This document shows, piece by piece, positions 16,769 through 24,515 of a DNA stretch of 41,632 nt. The notes under the pieces are model-generated. The model was given only the letters and a program-made list of their open reading frames with translations. It ran no database searches and was not told where the DNA came from. Position 1 is the first letter of the stretch; the number at the start of each line of letters is the position of its first letter. The DNA lies in contig JASJBD010000057.1 of assembly GCA_030066665.1 (NCBI GenBank), positions 1 through 41,632 on the forward strand. The letters run 5' to 3'. The position numbers and the translations under genes were made by a program. This stretch comes from Gammaproteobacteria bacterium. Lineage in GTDB: Bacteria > Pseudomonadota > Gammaproteobacteria > Steroidobacterales > GCA-2729495.

Positions 16769-17244
16769 CCATTGACGCGAGGCGTCCAATTTCGTCGCTG
16801 TCGGTCACGGCGATGAAGGGTGCGACGTTCTACCCGGAGCCGTTCGCGCAACAGGTGCGGGGCCGCGTCAAGAAGAAGCTTGGTGACTTGTTTCGACTCA
16901 CGAATTTTGGTGTGAACCTGACCCAGCTGGAACCGGGTTCAGTATCCGCGTTGTTGCATTCCCATACGACACAGGACGAGTTCATCTATGTGCTGGAAGG
17001 CACGCCGACACTCGTTATGAATGCAGAAGAGTACGAATTGGCCCCCGGCGATTGCATGGGCTTCAAAGCCGGCACCGGCATCGCGCACCAGCTCGCCAAT
17101 CGATCCGATCAGCCGGTGACCTACCTCGAGATTGGCGACCGTTCGCCGGGGGATGCAGTTGAGTACCCAAATGACGATCTCAAAGCCAACCTGGCGGCCG
17201 ATGGATCTTGGGCGTTTACGCGCAAGGATGGCACCGCGTGCTGA
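16765..17244 (+). CDS. Small single-domain cupin
   Basis: A 159-aa cupin. Motif 1 is clear: LLHSHTTQDEFIYVLEGTP gives the H-x-H, E and G pattern that binds one divalent metal. Motif 2 is PGDCMGFKAGTGIAHQLAN with the fourth ligand His. The rest is a short N-terminal strand region and a C-terminal extension ending in Cys. It is coupled to the NmrA-like gene by an ATGA overlap, so the two probably work in one step. Proteins of this layout are often annotated as auxin-binding or mannose-6-phosphate-isomerase-like; function is open (isomerase, dioxygenase or sensor). It could continue the pathway of the 12400-15522 cluster if transcription passes the terminator at 15543. Confidence 0.85.
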   Translation: MTIDARRPISSLSVTAMKGATFYPEPFAQQVRGRVKKKLGDLFRLTNFGVNLTQLEPGSVSALLHSHTTQDEFIYVLEGTPTLVMNAEEYELAPGDCMGFKAGTGIAHQLANRSDQPVTYLEIGDRSPGDAVEYPNDDLKANLAADGSWAFTRKDGTAC

Positions 17245-17369
17245 TCTGCAGATCCGCTAGCGGGTTGATTTCGCTGGGTTCTTCCGCCTCGATTCGTGAC
17301 ATGTGCCCGCGACAGCGGGATCCGGAACCCTGATCTTACGCCCGGCGGATTTCATCGGGAGGATCGGTT

Positions 17370-19355
17370 ATGCGGACACTCGGTTTCCTGCGCCTGACCA
17401 TTGCCAGCGCGCTTCTCGCATTCTTTGCAGCACTACCGGCGGCAGGCGCTCAGCTGACGCCGTCTTGGGCCATGGATTTCGGCGCGCCCGTGACGTGGCA
17501 GCGGGTCACGAGCCTCGGCGACCTGATTGTCAGCACATCGAAAGGCTTGTACGGGCTCGATCCGCAGACCGGCGTCACGCTCTGGAGCCACGCTGATCTG
17601 GCGAATCTCTCAGACGAAGGCTTCGAGGAGATTCCGGGCGCGCCGTTGTTCGTCATCGACGCGGGCGACAGTAATCGTCGCATCGTGATCCTGAACGCGA
17701 CCACCGGGACCCAGGTCTTCGATTCACAGGCCGCCGGGCTGGTCGAAATCCAGGGCAAGTATGTGATGCCGCGCAGTGGTGGCCTGTTGATCGTGGGTTT
17801 CGAGCAGGGGAACTTCAACACGCAGCTTTTTATGATCGACATGGCCACCGGCAAACAGCGCTGGCACAGCGAGGTGCTGAGCAAAGGCAAAAGCGGAATG
17901 GTGAACCTGTTGCTTGCTGTCGCTCAGGTCGCGATGGATGTCAGTCCGGTGCATGCCGACCCGATTGAGCTCGACGACGGGTCGTTTCTGCTCGCGGCCA
18001 TGGGTGCGGTCCATCGACTCGGTGGTGCTACCGGCAGCGAGTTGTGGAAAACCGATGCCGGCAATGCCCGGGTGCTCCATTTGACCGACAAACGCCCTGG
18101 TGTGCTTTTCGTGGGTAGCGAGGAAGGCGACGATATGACGCCTTACCACGCCATTTACCAGGCGCTGAGCCTGGACACCGGTGAGCCAGTCTGGAGCAAG
18201 CGGCAGCGTTTTCGCGGTGCGCTGAGTCCGCAGATTATTTCCGCCGAAAACGGATTGATTGTGAGCGAACGCACCGAAGGCACGGGCCGGGTCAGATTGC
18301 TTGATTACGACAGCGGCAAGTCGCTATGGGGCAAGAAAGGCAAGGGGACCAAGGTCAAAGGTGGAATCATTGACCACGACTTCAGCAATGCGGGCGTGGT
18401 GATTACCACTGGCTACGACTCCGCGTGGAACGACAAGGGCACGGAGTATCTGCTGTACGTCCTGGATTCGCGGTCGGGCGAACCGCGCTTCAAGAAGCCC
18501 GTGAAAGTCAAAGGCCGGATGCGACAAACTGAGCTTCTACAGAACGGACTGTTGTATGTGACCACGCACGAAATGAACGTGTTCCGACCCGCGACCGGGG
18601 AACTGCTGCACGGTCCAAATGTGCGTAGCAAAAAACCCATCGTCACCCGTTGGCACGGTGACTCGCTGTACGCTTTCAATACCTCCGACGGTCAGATATA
18701 CCGTCTCGGTCGCGGCGGCGCGGAGCTGGCGCAGGTCTCGAAGACGAAGGCAGAGCTCCGCGGTAAAGATCAGCCCATGGAACTCGACGTTCGGCAGGAT
18801 GCGATCATCCTCACCGGGCACCAGAATGTCATTGGCTATAGCTCGAATGGCGACATCCGGTTCAGCGCCTACCACGAGGCGCCCCGCCATCATGGGCTGA
18901 TCCAGGCGCTGCTGTGGGCGCAGGCGCTTCGGGCGGCAATGGCGTCGGCCGATGCGGCGGTTGCGGGCGCATCCTTCTACTCGGCGAGCAACGAGACGGA
19001 AACCGGCAGCTGGCAACACGCAGTAACCACCGAACTCGGCAAAGGCTATACCGAGCTGAGCGAGGGCTATATGGGGCTGGCCGGCGACTATGCGCACGAA
19101 GCGCGGCGGCGCTTCCAGGCTTCGGCGGCGGCCCGCGATTTCGTGTTCATGATGATCAAGAAAGACAAGCGCATCGCGCTAGCGCAGGTCAGCAAACACG
19201 ATGGTCGTATCGTGGCGCTCGTCGATCTTGGCAAGGACAAGAAGCCGAGTTACCAGGTCGACGATATCGGCGATCGTATCTTCTATCGGCAAAAGCCGTC
19301 GGAAATCGTGGCGTATGATTTTGCCCCGGCCGCGCAGGTAAGCCAGGTCCGCTAG
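17370..19355 (+). CDS. Secreted PQQ-like beta-propeller protein
   Basis: A 661-aa protein with a Sec signal peptide (positively charged MRTLGFLR, hydrophobic core, cleavage near AAGA-Q, residue 27). The mature part has repeated propeller blades with the GLDPQTGVTLWS, DMATGKQRWHS, DTGEPVWSKRQ and DYDSGKSLWGKKG pattern (x-D-x-x-T/S-G-x-x-x-W), typical of PQQ-enzyme-like/BamB-like repeats. PQQ-specific catalytic residues are not evident, so it is probably a binding or scaffold protein in the periplasm. Between blades near residues 510-600 lies a helical, Ala-rich insertion (LIQALLWAQALRAAMASADAAV) that breaks the propeller pattern. The ATG at 17370 follows GGAGGATCGG. It stands alone, 125 bases after the cupin and 120 before padR. 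Confidence 0.83.
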   Translation: MRTLGFLRLTIASALLAFFAALPAAGAQLTPSWAMDFGAPVTWQRVTSLGDLIVSTSKGLYGLDPQTGVTLWSHADLANLSDEGFEEIPGAPLFVIDAGDSNRRIVILNATTGTQVFDSQAAGLVEIQGKYVMPRSGGLLIVGFEQGNFNTQLFMIDMATGKQRWHSEVLSKGKSGMVNLLLAVAQVAMDVSPVHADPIELDDGSFLLAAMGAVHRLGGATGSELWKTDAGNARVLHLTDKRPGVLFVGSEEGDDMTPYHAIYQALSLDTGEPVWSKRQRFRGALSPQIISAENGLIVSERTEGTGRVRLLDYDSGKSLWGKKGKGTKVKGGIIDHDFSNAGVVITTGYDSAWNDKGTEYLLYVLDSRSGEPRFKKPVKVKGRMRQTELLQNGLLYVTTHEMNVFRPATGELLHGPNVRSKKPIVTRWHGDSLYAFNTSDGQIYRLGRGGAELAQVSKTKAELRGKDQPMELDVRQDAIILTGHQNVIGYSSNGDIRFSAYHEAPRHHGLIQALLWAQALRAAMASADAAVAGASFYSASNETETGSWQHAVTTELGKGYTELSEGYMGLAGDYAHEARRRFQASAAARDFVFMMIKKDKRIALAQVSKHDGRIVALVDLGKDKKPSYQVDDIGDRIFYRQKPSEIVAYDFAPAAQVSQVR

Positions 19356-19417
19356 CCGGCGTCGGCGACTCGCTGCCGGCCCCAAGCTTTATTGCTGAAG
19401 CATAGCCTTTCACGGGC

Positions 19418-19471
19418 TTGAAAAAGACCCGTTTGGTCTATATTATCGAATTACGTTATCGAAATTCGATA
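19418..19471 (+). promoter_or_regulatory. Promoter and operator of the padR-exchanger operon
   Basis: TTGAAA (19418-19423) and TATTAT (19441-19446) are 17 bases apart, a good sigma-70 promoter. Overlapping the -10 and the start region are nested inverted repeats: arms TATCGAATT (19444-19452) and AATTCGATA (19463-19471), and the perfect 15-bp palindrome TATCGAA-A-TTCGATA (19457-19471). A repressor here would block transcription, so PadR autoregulation is likely. The padR ATG is only five bases further on and has no clear ribosome binding site. Confidence 0.68.
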
Positions 19472-19475
19472 TATT

Positions 19476-19814
19476 ATGGATCGCGACCTCTACTCTGGCT
19501 TGGTGCGCCTGCACATCCTTTATCACGCCAGCAAGGAACCGATTTACGGGCTCGGAATCATCGAGGAACTGGCGCGGCACGGTTACCGGCTCAGCCCGGG
19601 GACCTTGTACCCGATCCTCCATGGGCTCGAACAAAAGGGCTACCTGCGCTCCAGAGAGGTCCGGGCTGGCCGGCGGGGCCGGCGCGAATACCAGGCGACT
19701 GCGCGCGGGCGCAAGGCGTTGGTGGAAGCCACAGACAGGGTTCGCGAGCTGTTTGGTGAGCTGGTCGGGGATATGGCCCCGCCAAAAAGCTCGACCAGGA
19801 GGGAAGCAAAATGA
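19476..19814 (+). CDS. PadR-family transcriptional regulator
   Basis: A 112-aa winged-helix repressor. The PadR signature is clear: LHILYHASKEPIYGLGIIEELARHGYRLSPGTLYPILHGLEQKGYL, given here as residues 13-58, followed by the basic wing REVRAGRRGRREYQATARG and a short C-terminal helix. It is a short (subfamily-2 type) PadR of normal length. Its stop overlaps the start of the membrane exchanger (ATGA, 19811-19814), so regulator and transporter are co-translated. The perfect palindrome at 19457-19471 is the likely binding site. PadR proteins often sense phenolics, drugs or cell stress; pairing with a cation-exchanger-like protein is less usual. The ligand is unknown. Confidence 0.9.
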   Translation: MDRDLYSGLVRLHILYHASKEPIYGLGIIEELARHGYRLSPGTLYPILHGLEQKGYLRSREVRAGRRGRREYQATARGRKALVEATDRVRELFGELVGDMAPPKSSTRREAK

Positions 19815-20758
19815 ACCTGGCAATTTCTACATTACTGTTCATCGCCGGGCTTGGCCTGGTGATCTATTTCGCCGAAAAACTCGTCAAAGGGACGGTTGGT
19901 ATGTCCCTCAGTTTTGGTATTTCGGCGTTCCTGATTAGCGTGATCTTCATCGGTTTCGATCCCGAAAACCTTGCGCTTGGCGGAGTTGCGGCTTACGAGG
20001 GCGTCGCAGGGATCGCGCTGGGGTCGATTATCGGCGCCAGCATGGTAGCGATCGCATTGGCGTTCGGTATCACGGCATTGCTGGCGCCGATGCGGTTTGC
20101 CGAGGCGCCCAAGGCGGTGCTCGCCGTGCCGATCCTGGCCGTGCTACTGCTATTCGGTCTTGCGTGGGACGGGGAGCTGTCACGCATCGATGGTGCCATC
20201 CTGCTCGGCGGGTTCGCGGCATCGCTGTTGTTCCTGATTTATCTCAGTAAGCGGGGGCTCGACATCCGCGCCACCGGTGAGGTCGCGGAGACCCTGGAAG
20301 AGGCTGAGGGTCTGAGTCGCTGGCGTTCGGTCGGTCTCTTCGCCGGCTCGCTGGTCGCCATTATCGTCGGCAGCGAACTGGTCGTGACCGGTTCCGAGCA
20401 GATCATCGCGCGCTTCGGCTTGTCCGAGACTGTGTTTGGTATGACTATCCTCGCGCTGCTGGTGAGTATCGAGGAGTTGGCGCGCGAGCTGCCGGCGGCG
20501 CGTAAAGGTCGTCCGGATATCAGCTACGGCAATGTCGCGGGATCGATCCTGGCGTTCTTCCTGTGCAATGCCGGTATTATCGCTCTGATCCGCCCAGTGT
20601 CGGTCAGCCCTGAAGTTCTGTCGTTCTATTTGCCGGTCTGTTTGATCACCGTGGCAACAGTATCAATTTTCATGTTGCGCAAGCAGGTATCCCGCATGGC
20701 CGGGATAATCCTTCTGGCTTTGTACGGTGTGTTCTTTGTGGGTGGCTATATCGGCTAG
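19811..20758 (+). CDS. Sodium/calcium exchanger-like (CaCA family) membrane protein
   Basis: A 315-aa inner-membrane protein with about 10 helices and the two inverted alpha repeats of the CaCA superfamily. Repeat 1 is IGFDPENLALGGVAAYEGVAGIALGSIIGAS (residues 37-76 region). Repeat 2 is LLVSIEELARELPAARKGRPDISYGNVAGSI (about 216-250). The essential glutamates are kept, but the usual GTS-x-PE reads GFDPEN in repeat 1 and VSIEE in repeat 2, so ion selectivity may differ from YrbG-type Ca2+/Na+ exchangers. A charged cytoplasmic loop separates the halves (DIRATGEVAETLEEAEGLSRW). It is coupled to padR and convergent with the LLM gene, with two bases between the stops. Confidence 0.82.
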   Translation: MNLAISTLLFIAGLGLVIYFAEKLVKGTVGMSLSFGISAFLISVIFIGFDPENLALGGVAAYEGVAGIALGSIIGASMVAIALAFGITALLAPMRFAEAPKAVLAVPILAVLLLFGLAWDGELSRIDGAILLGGFAASLLFLIYLSKRGLDIRATGEVAETLEEAEGLSRWRSVGLFAGSLVAIIVGSELVVTGSEQIIARFGLSETVFGMTILALLVSIEELARELPAARKGRPDISYGNVAGSILAFFLCNAGIIALIRPVSVSPEVLSFYLPVCLITVATVSIFMLRKQVSRMAGIILLALYGVFFVGGYIG

Positions 20759-20760
20759 CA

Positions 20761-21795
20761 CTAAACGGCCGTGAGCGCTGGCACGACGCGTTTGCCGATG
20801 AGCCGGATGGCTTCGTCGGCGTCGTCGTGCAGGCCCAAAGTAATGTGTGTCAGGCCGGCGGCCGCGAAGTCATGCAGGATTTCCAGTCGACCGTCGAGGT
20901 CGTCCGTGGCCGCCGTTAGCGTCAGGCTTTCAACCAACGTTTCTGCGATTGACTCCGGGATGTTCTCGAACTCGCCACCGGCAGCGCGGAATGCGTCACG
21001 ATCGTAGAAGGGCTTGTAGAAGCTCGGCAGGTTGCGCCGGACTATGTCGACTTCGTCCTCGTTCAGGAACGGCTCGATATACATCTCCTTCAGCATGCCG
21101 CGCAGAATCAGACGGCTGCGTGCTTCGAAGTCCGCTTCGCGGCCGTCAGGCTTGACGTGAAAGGCCCAGAAATTATTGATCTCGAAACCGTCGAGCGAGC
21201 GGCCATGAGTTTCGAGAGCACCGGCAACTTTCTCGATGACGCCGGGTACGAGCGGCAACGGCATGTCGCTCATGTGGATGCCGTCCGCATGCCGGGTCGA
21301 CATGCGCAACATCTGGTCGACGTTGGCGCCCGCGAGAACGCGGGGGCGTGGTTCCACGGCCCATTCGTTGCGGAAGTTCCAGACCGGATAGATTTCGCCC
21401 TCGTAGTTCAGGGGCGTGTCTGCGTTGGTCTCCTGCAGGATGTCAATACACTCGCGCACCGCCCGGACGCGACGTGACAAGTCGAGTTTCGTATTGGCGG
21501 TGATTGCGCCGGCCCCGCCCACGATTAGCGAGGCTCGTCCGTTCGAGGCTTCGTTCAGAGTCTGCAGCGCGGAGGACAGTTTGACCGGGTGAATCTCGAA
21601 CGGGCTGATCGCCATGACGCCGAGACGAACCCGTCGCGTGACTTCGGCCGCTTTCATGTACAGCATGAACAGGTCCCGCGCCTGCGGATCATTGGTGACC
21701 CATAGCGTCGCGATTCCCTGTTCGTCAGCCAGTTGGGCAAGTTCGGCCAGTTCGCTCGCCGAGTAGACCGGCTCCAAGGCAACGTCGACGTGCAT
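20761..21795 (-). CDS. LLM-class flavin-dependent oxidoreductase
   Basis: A 344-aa bacterial-luciferase-like TIM-barrel enzyme that would use FMN or F420. Recognisable are the N-terminal strand (VDVALEPVYSASELAELAQLADEQGI), LGVMAISPFEIHPVKLSSALQTLNEASNGRASLIVG (residues 58-93 region), and the sugar-phosphate-binding strand RPRVLAGANVDQMLRMSTRHADG. The ATG at 21795 has a GGGAGGG upstream; the frame is open further up, but that part overlaps the neighbouring gene. The Mer-like layout suggests an F420- or FMN-dependent monooxygenase or reductase. No F420 synthesis genes are in view. It is 16 bases downstream of the PH-like gene, so probably in one transcript. Substrate unknown. Confidence 0.85.
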   Translation of the reverse strand: MHVDVALEPVYSASELAELAQLADEQGIATLWVTNDPQARDLFMLYMKAAEVTRRVRLGVMAISPFEIHPVKLSSALQTLNEASNGRASLIVGGAGAITANTKLDLSRRVRAVRECIDILQETNADTPLNYEGEIYPVWNFRNEWAVEPRPRVLAGANVDQMLRMSTRHADGIHMSDMPLPLVPGVIEKVAGALETHGRSLDGFEINNFWAFHVKPDGREADFEARSRLILRGMLKEMYIEPFLNEDEVDIVRRNLPSFYKPFYDRDAFRAAGGEFENIPESIAETLVESLTLTAATDDLDGRLEILHDFAAAGLTHITLGLHDDADEAIRLIGKRVVPALTAV

Positions 21796-21811
21796 GATAT
21801 TCCCTCCCGAT

Positions 21812-22273
21812 TCAGTTGCGTGTCCGTCCGCCGGCGGTGACCAGTGATTGCAGTTCGTCAGCGACCGGATGACGTGATGCGAAGTCCCGCCAGTGGATCG
21901 GCGGAAAAAAGACCACACTCTCGCCGAAAATGGTGGCTCGGCTGAAGTGAATGCGGACGCGATCCGGCTTCACGAAGCGCGTCGCTTCGATGTTGGCGAC
22001 ATCGCCGAGGCGCACCTGCGCCTCTTTACGATAGTCGGAAACAATTAGCACATCGTGCTCGATCCAGACGCGTTTGGCGCGGTCGAGAATTCGCGCGATA
22101 ACCACCAGCGCAGCGGCAATTGAGATCGCCAGTATCATCGCGCCCGCTTCCGGTCGCCCGGGTGTGCCGACGCCACCCAGCCGCCAGATCACGAGGATGG
22201 CGAGAATTGTCAGGGCCGCCGGAATAACCCAGCGATAGAGCGGTGTCGCTTTGGATGACAGTTCCCGGCGCAT
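21812..22273 (-). CDS. Small membrane protein with PH-like domain, unknown
   Basis: 153 aa. Two hydrophobic helices (residues 13-29, VIPAALTILAILVIWRL, and about 44-62, GAMILAISIAAALVVIARI) are followed by a soluble beta-rich part (RVWIEHDVLIVSDYRKEAQVRLGDVANIEATRF). This layout resembles the bacterial PH-domain/DUF membrane proteins in which the strands follow a two-helix anchor. No catalytic motif is visible. It is upstream of the LLM oxidoreductase on the same strand and divergent from the SDR at 22338, with 64 bases between. A role as membrane partner of the oxidoreductase is conceivable but unsupported. Confidence 0.7.
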   Translation of the reverse strand: MRRELSSKATPLYRWVIPAALTILAILVIWRLGGVGTPGRPEAGAMILAISIAAALVVIARILDRAKRVWIEHDVLIVSDYRKEAQVRLGDVANIEATRFVKPDRVRIHFSRATIFGESVVFFPPIHWRDFASRHPVADELQSLVTAGGRTRN

Positions 22274-22337
22274 CGTTTTTCCGCAGCAATATCTGTCACT
22301 ATGCTAGCCCACGGCACGCCAGCCCGGAGCAAAAATT

Positions 22338-23027
22338 ATGGCTAACCCCGTTTGCGCAATCATTGGAATCGGTCCAAAAAACGGCGCCGCCTTTGCTCGC
22401 ACGTTCGATCGTGCCGGGTATCGGATCGCGCTGTTGTCTCGGAGTACGGATTTCAGCGATTCTCTGGCCGCCGATCTGGGCGATGCGCGTGTCTATACCT
22501 GCGATGCCGCCGATCCGGGGTCTGTGACCAGCGCATTCTCGACGCTGCACGAAGAGCTGGGCCCGGTCGATGTCCTGATCTACAACGCTGGCAGCGGCAG
22601 CTGGCAGTCGGTCGAGGACATTTCGGCCGAGGAATTCGAACGGGGCTGGCGCGTGAATGCGCTAGGCGCGCTCGTCGCCGCCCAGCAGGTCATCCCGGCA
22701 ATGAAAGCCAACGGCGCTGGAAATATCGTCATCGTGGGTGCGACTGCGTCGTTACGAGGTCGCCCGATGACTACGGGCTTCGCAGCGGCCAAGGCCGCGC
22801 AGCGCAGCCTGGCGCAATCGATGGCCAAGCACCTCGGGCCGCAGGGCATCCACGTGTCGCTGTTGATCATCGATGGCCAGATCGATGATGCCGGCGGGCC
22901 GGATGCGACCGCCGGCAAATGTCTCGATCCGAACGATATCGCGTCGCTGGCGCTGCAGCTCACCACGCAACCGCGGTCGGCCTGGTCTTTCGAGGTCGAC
23001 GTGAGGCCGGCGCAGGAGAACTGGTAA
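22338..23027 (+). CDS. Short-chain dehydrogenase/reductase-like protein without catalytic Tyr
   Basis: A 229-aa SDR fold. The cofactor-binding start is CAIIGIGPKNGAAFARTF, with IGPKNGA replacing TGxxxGxG; then YNAG (residues 82-85), N107 and the strand IVIVGATASLRG. The catalytic YxxxK reads F148-A-A-A-K152: Lys is kept but the acid/base Tyr is Phe. Some SDR subgroups share this FAAAK form, so it is probably a natural state and not a sequencing error. It may bind NAD(P) without classical ketoreductase activity, or use another residue. It is short (229 vs about 250), with the C-terminal substrate lid reduced. It is convergent with the decarboxylase gene, with three bases between stops. Confidence 0.87.
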   Translation: MANPVCAIIGIGPKNGAAFARTFDRAGYRIALLSRSTDFSDSLAADLGDARVYTCDAADPGSVTSAFSTLHEELGPVDVLIYNAGSGSWQSVEDISAEEFERGWRVNALGALVAAQQVIPAMKANGAGNIVIVGATASLRGRPMTTGFAAAKAAQRSLAQSMAKHLGPQGIHVSLLIIDGQIDDAGGPDATAGKCLDPNDIASLALQLTTQPRSAWSFEVDVRPAQENW

Positions 23028-23030
23028 CCG

Positions 23031-24470
23031 CTAGCGGCGGTCCGCTGCGGCTGCCCGCAACTGTTGCCACGCTGCCTCCACATGACGCCGTTCGGTGCGC
23101 GTCTGGCCGATCGACATGCGGAGTACGAAGCGATCGTCTAACTTCGTGTGTGTCAGGTACATCCGGCCACTGTCGTTCACGGCCTTCATGATGCGCTCAG
23201 ATGCCTCGTTGCCGTCGCGGTGGGTGAAGCAAACGAGGTTGAGGGGGTTGTCGACAACCAGGTCGAATTCGTCGCTGTCGGTGACCCACTGCTTGAACTC
23301 CTGGGCCAGTGCGACGTGTTCGCGAATATGGTGCCGCAGCCCCTCGACCCCGTAGTGGCGAATGACGAACCAGAGTTTCAGCGCGCGGAACCGCCGTCCG
23401 AGTGGTACATGCCAGTCGCGGTAGTCGAAAACCGCGCCGGACTCAGTTGCCTGGTTGCGTAAGTATTCCGGCAGGATGCTCAGTGCGTTGATTAGCGCAG
23501 CCCGGTCGGCCACAAAGAACGCATTGCAGTCAAAGTTTGTGAACATCCACTTGTGCGGATTGAACGTGTAACTGTCGGCTAGTTCGACGCCGGCGTTGAT
23601 GAACCGGAATTCCGGGCAGACGGCCGCGGTACCGGCCATCGCGGCATCGACGTGCAGCCACAGTCCGTGTTCATTGGCGACTGCGGCGACGTCCGCGATC
23701 GGGTCCAGCGCCAGGGTTGATGTGGTGCCTACACAGGTGCAGACGAAAAACGGTTCCAGTCCTGCCTGCATATCAGCGCGGATTTGTTCGTCCAGCTTGT
23801 CGGGCCGCATCGCGAACCGTTGGTCCAGCTCGATCAGCCGCAGGTTTTCGGAGCCGATGCCGGCAATCATGCAGGCCTTTTCAATCGATGAATGCGCCTG
23901 CCCGGACGTATAGGCAATCAGCTTGCCGTCACAGCCCTGTTTGTTCGACTGTCCCGCGGTGGCCTGTTCGCGCGCGGCCAGCAGCGCGCATAGCGTTGCG
24001 TCCGATGCCGAGTGCTGGATCACGCCGCCGCCGTCCGTCCGGGACAAGAACTTGTGCGGCAGACCCAGCATTTCGACCAGCCAGTCCATGACATGGGTCT
24101 CGACTTCGGTGCAGGCTGGGCTGGTGGCCCATAACATGCCCTGCACACTCAGGCCGGCCGATAACAGTTCGCCGAGGATCGACGGCGGCGAGCTGTTGGC
24201 CGTGAAATACGCAAAGAAGCTCGGTGATTGCCAGTGCGTAATGCCGGGCAGCACGATCTCGCTGACGTCCTTCAGCATTGCGTCGAAACTCTCGCCGTGT
24301 TCCGGTGGTGATGGCGGCAGCTGTTTGCGGATATCGCCGGGCGCAACCTGCGACAGCACGGGATACGACTCCACGTTTTGCAGGTAATCGACAATCCAGT
24401 CGACCGCGCGGTACCCGTTTTGCCGAAACTCCTCAAGTTCCATGTGATAGGAGTTGTTTTTATCGTTCAT
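23031..24470 (-). CDS. PLP-dependent group II (aromatic amino acid type) decarboxylase
   Basis: A 479-aa fold-type I decarboxylase, close to the DDC/tryptophan/tyrosine decarboxylase pattern. Visible are HWQSPSFFAYF (79-89), SGQAHSSIEKA with H193 stacking on PLP, HVDAA with D275, and NPHKWMF with the Schiff-base K307. The flexible-loop Tyr is Y336 in LPEYLRN; this residue being Tyr and not Phe favours decarboxylation over oxidative aldehyde synthesis. Length matches the family (470-510). It is the last gene of a minus-strand operon, 45 bases after the isochorismatase-like gene. It would convert an aromatic or similar L-amino acid to the amine. Its presence with manD and amidohydrolases is unexpected. 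Confidence 0.9.
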   Translation of the reverse strand: MNDKNNSYHMELEEFRQNGYRAVDWIVDYLQNVESYPVLSQVAPGDIRKQLPPSPPEHGESFDAMLKDVSEIVLPGITHWQSPSFFAYFTANSSPPSILGELLSAGLSVQGMLWATSPACTEVETHVMDWLVEMLGLPHKFLSRTDGGGVIQHSASDATLCALLAAREQATAGQSNKQGCDGKLIAYTSGQAHSSIEKACMIAGIGSENLRLIELDQRFAMRPDKLDEQIRADMQAGLEPFFVCTCVGTTSTLALDPIADVAAVANEHGLWLHVDAAMAGTAAVCPEFRFINAGVELADSYTFNPHKWMFTNFDCNAFFVADRAALINALSILPEYLRNQATESGAVFDYRDWHVPLGRRFRALKLWFVIRHYGVEGLRHHIREHVALAQEFKQWVTDSDEFDLVVDNPLNLVCFTHRDGNEASERIMKAVNDSGRMYLTHTKLDDRFVLRMSIGQTRTERRHVEAAWQQLRAAAADRR

Positions 24471-24515
24471 GGGATTTACGTTCCCCCACAGGGAAGTTGG
24501 ATCGAGGAATCGAGA

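Noticed and set aside
17243-17254. Perfect 12-bp palindrome GATCTGCAGATC overlapping the cupin stop
   Set aside because: No T-tract, short, composed of common restriction-like words; no promoter nearby.
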